Positions 62,597-64,000 of a stretch of DNA of 64,000 bases are shown here, piece by piece. Within the stretch, counting starts at the first letter, position 1; the number at the start of each line of letters is the position of its first letter. The stretch comes from Gymnopilus junonius (Eukaryota > Basidiomycota > Agaricomycetes > Agaricales > Galerinaceae): the NCBI GenBank assembly GCA_015501075.1, contig JADNYJ010000011.1, forward strand, positions 468,786 through 532,785, read 5' to 3'. The notes below the pieces were generated by a model. It worked only from the letters and a program-made list of their open reading frames with translations. It did not search any database and had not been told where the DNA came from. Position numbers and translations under genes: made by a program.

Positions 62597-64000
62597 CTAA
62601 TCAAAATGATGATCCACTTTAATAACTGCTGCACATCTGTTGCACAGGACACTATCTTGGTCGCGTGTGAACGTCCAACATCTAGGGCACTTGTGACGAC
62701 TTGCTGGCCGCACGTGAATAGACAGGAATCCGCCGTTCGCGTGCACTGTGCCCGATGTGAGAAAGAGCAAAAGAGAAAAAAGAAAACAGCAACTTACATG
62801 GATGTTTATCAGTATCAGAATAGATCCATTCCAGTACTTCGGGGCTCTTGCTACTTTTCTCCTTTACCGAGGCGTCGGAAACAATGAATAGGGTCTTCAA
62901 GTGGTTTTCTGGTTGACGTGTAAACTCCTGGCGAGGTTAATCCGCGGACAATGAGAGGGATGTACCTTCTTGGCGCAGTAAGTTCAGGAGAGTAACGTTT
63001 TGAACGTCATCGGGATAGATAATCTCAACTTCAGCTTCCAGCGAGCTCTTGATTTTCCTGCCATACTTTTGTGAAAACCGGTCCGATTATCCAAATAAGG
63101 ATAGAGCTCACTTATCGCGCCTGGCTTTTTCCAGCAGAGATAAAACAGTGTCCCGGACAGCAAGCAATTGCGCCATATCAGCAGCAGCTGGGAGGTCTTT
63201 CCATTCGTTGCTCTATAATTAAGCAGGGTGGAATAAGTAAGCTTGGGCGAAGTGATACAAAGAGGTTTTAGGAGACTTGCCATAGGCATCCAGGGGGTCA
63301 TGAAGACTGATTTGCTGTCCGCTTTCCATGTAGCATGGATCTCCTCGGCAAGATAAGGCAACACCGGTGCCATCACTCTAGTCATTACGCCCAAGACCTA
63401 AGTCCGTGGTGGACATCAGCAACAGCAACGAAGTACATGTACTTGATATTACTGACGTGCTCCAAAACAGTGACAACAGCTCTCCTCTCTCGACTTTGAA
63501 GACTATTGGCGTATAGACAATCTTTTGTAATATCGAAGTATAACGATGATAACGTGATATTGGCGAAATTATTCAATGCACTGATTACTTCAAGTATATC
63601 ATCAGCTTCCATAGCCATAGGACTTAAACCAATAACGTACCTTTTGGGAAATTATACGTTTTATAGCCTGCTAATGCAGTTTGCTCTAGGGTATACAGTT
63701 CATGCATAACAAATCGGTCAAACTAGGTGCAATTGTAAGTGAACAAGAACAACCGAAATTGGGTCCACTTACGATATTCATCTCGCCCCTCGGAACCCTC
63801 TCCGTCTTCTCCATGGTTTCCTTATCTCCCATATTACCAAGACAAAATCTAGCAGAGTTCCTGAGCTTGCGCAGCGACTCGGCAGCTTGAGCAACGACCG
63901 TCGGGCCTATCGACATGTCCCTCCAGAAATCGACGGTCGCGGCCCACAGACGGAGGATATCGACGCCATGTGCGGGTTGTTTCTTGTCCTACAAGGCAAG
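62597..64000 (-). CDS. Isoleucyl-tRNA synthetase, probably mitochondrial, C-terminal part; 5' end beyond the right edge
   Basis: Class I synthetase that charges tRNA-Ile. The visible part starts after the catalytic core: GVDILRLWAATVDFWRDMSI (at the right edge, after an acceptor TTGTAG) is the segment after the KMSKS loop. It is followed by SLRKLRNSARFCLGNMGD, the anticodon-binding helices around NNFANITLSSLYFDITKD, and VLGVMTRVMAPVLPYLAEEI. Next come KSSLEAEVEIIYPDDVQN and TLFIVSDASVKEKSSKS. The last exon holds a zinc-type tail, HKCPRCWTFTRDQDSVLCNR with CAAV following, ending in HHFD with a stop at 62597-62599. The bacterial-like tail with CxxC pairs points to the mitochondrial enzyme rather than the longer cytosolic one. 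At least six introns are present. The N-terminus and KMSKS are out of view. Confidence 0.88.

Overview
This is nuclear DNA from a filamentous basidiomycete, most likely a wood- or litter-associated agaricomycete. The genes carry many short introns (about 50-60 bases, with GT...AG ends and CTAAC/CTGAC-like branch sites). The gene set is typical of that group: a glyoxal oxidase, an etherase-like glutathione transferase, F-box proteins with the basidiomycete layout, a fungal P450, and a divergent LysM / killer-toxin-like chitinase pair. The genus cannot be named from the sequence alone.

Left part (1-24 kb). A partial glyoxal oxidase runs off the left edge. Next come a two-exon gene joining a pRiA4b-ORF3-like domain to a long acidic tail, a hemerythrin-type (HHE) protein, and an orphan membrane protein. 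Squalene synthase (five exons, complete) follows, then tRNA-Val(AAC), a small conserved membrane protein and a glutathione S-transferase. An F-box gene with frame breaks and a large USP-type ubiquitin protease, also with frame breaks, complete this part, followed by an unidentified gene near 23.2-24.1 kb.

Middle part (24-45 kb). A Ser/Pro/Tyr-rich protein with frame breaks is followed by a poorly coding stretch. The most striking locus is next: a multi-LysM secreted chitin-binding protein (minus strand, 29.4-33.2 kb) and a very large CBM18-GH18 killer-toxin-like chitinase (plus strand, 35.1-43.0 kb), divergent from a 2-kb shared upstream region. An intact F-box gene follows at 44.1-45.5 kb.

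Right part (45-64 kb). A mobile-element island (about 45.8-49.8 kb) holds pieces of a Helitron-type helicase and a 1,000-bp element with terminal inverted repeats. Then come another F-box gene, two tRNA-Asp(GTC) genes (one with an intron) flanking cytosolic prolyl-tRNA synthetase, one or two small secreted proteins, a P450, and a partial isoleucyl-tRNA synthetase, probably mitochondrial, that runs off the right edge.

Read together, the window mixes housekeeping genes (ergosterol synthesis, two aminoacyl-tRNA synthetases, tRNAs) with accessory genes for wall chitin, oxidation and detoxification. Four otherwise good genes are broken by single-base frame slips, most of which would be repaired by one added base in or beside a short homopolymer. 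That looks more like uncorrected sequencing error than true gene decay, and it should be settled before any of them is called a pseudogene.
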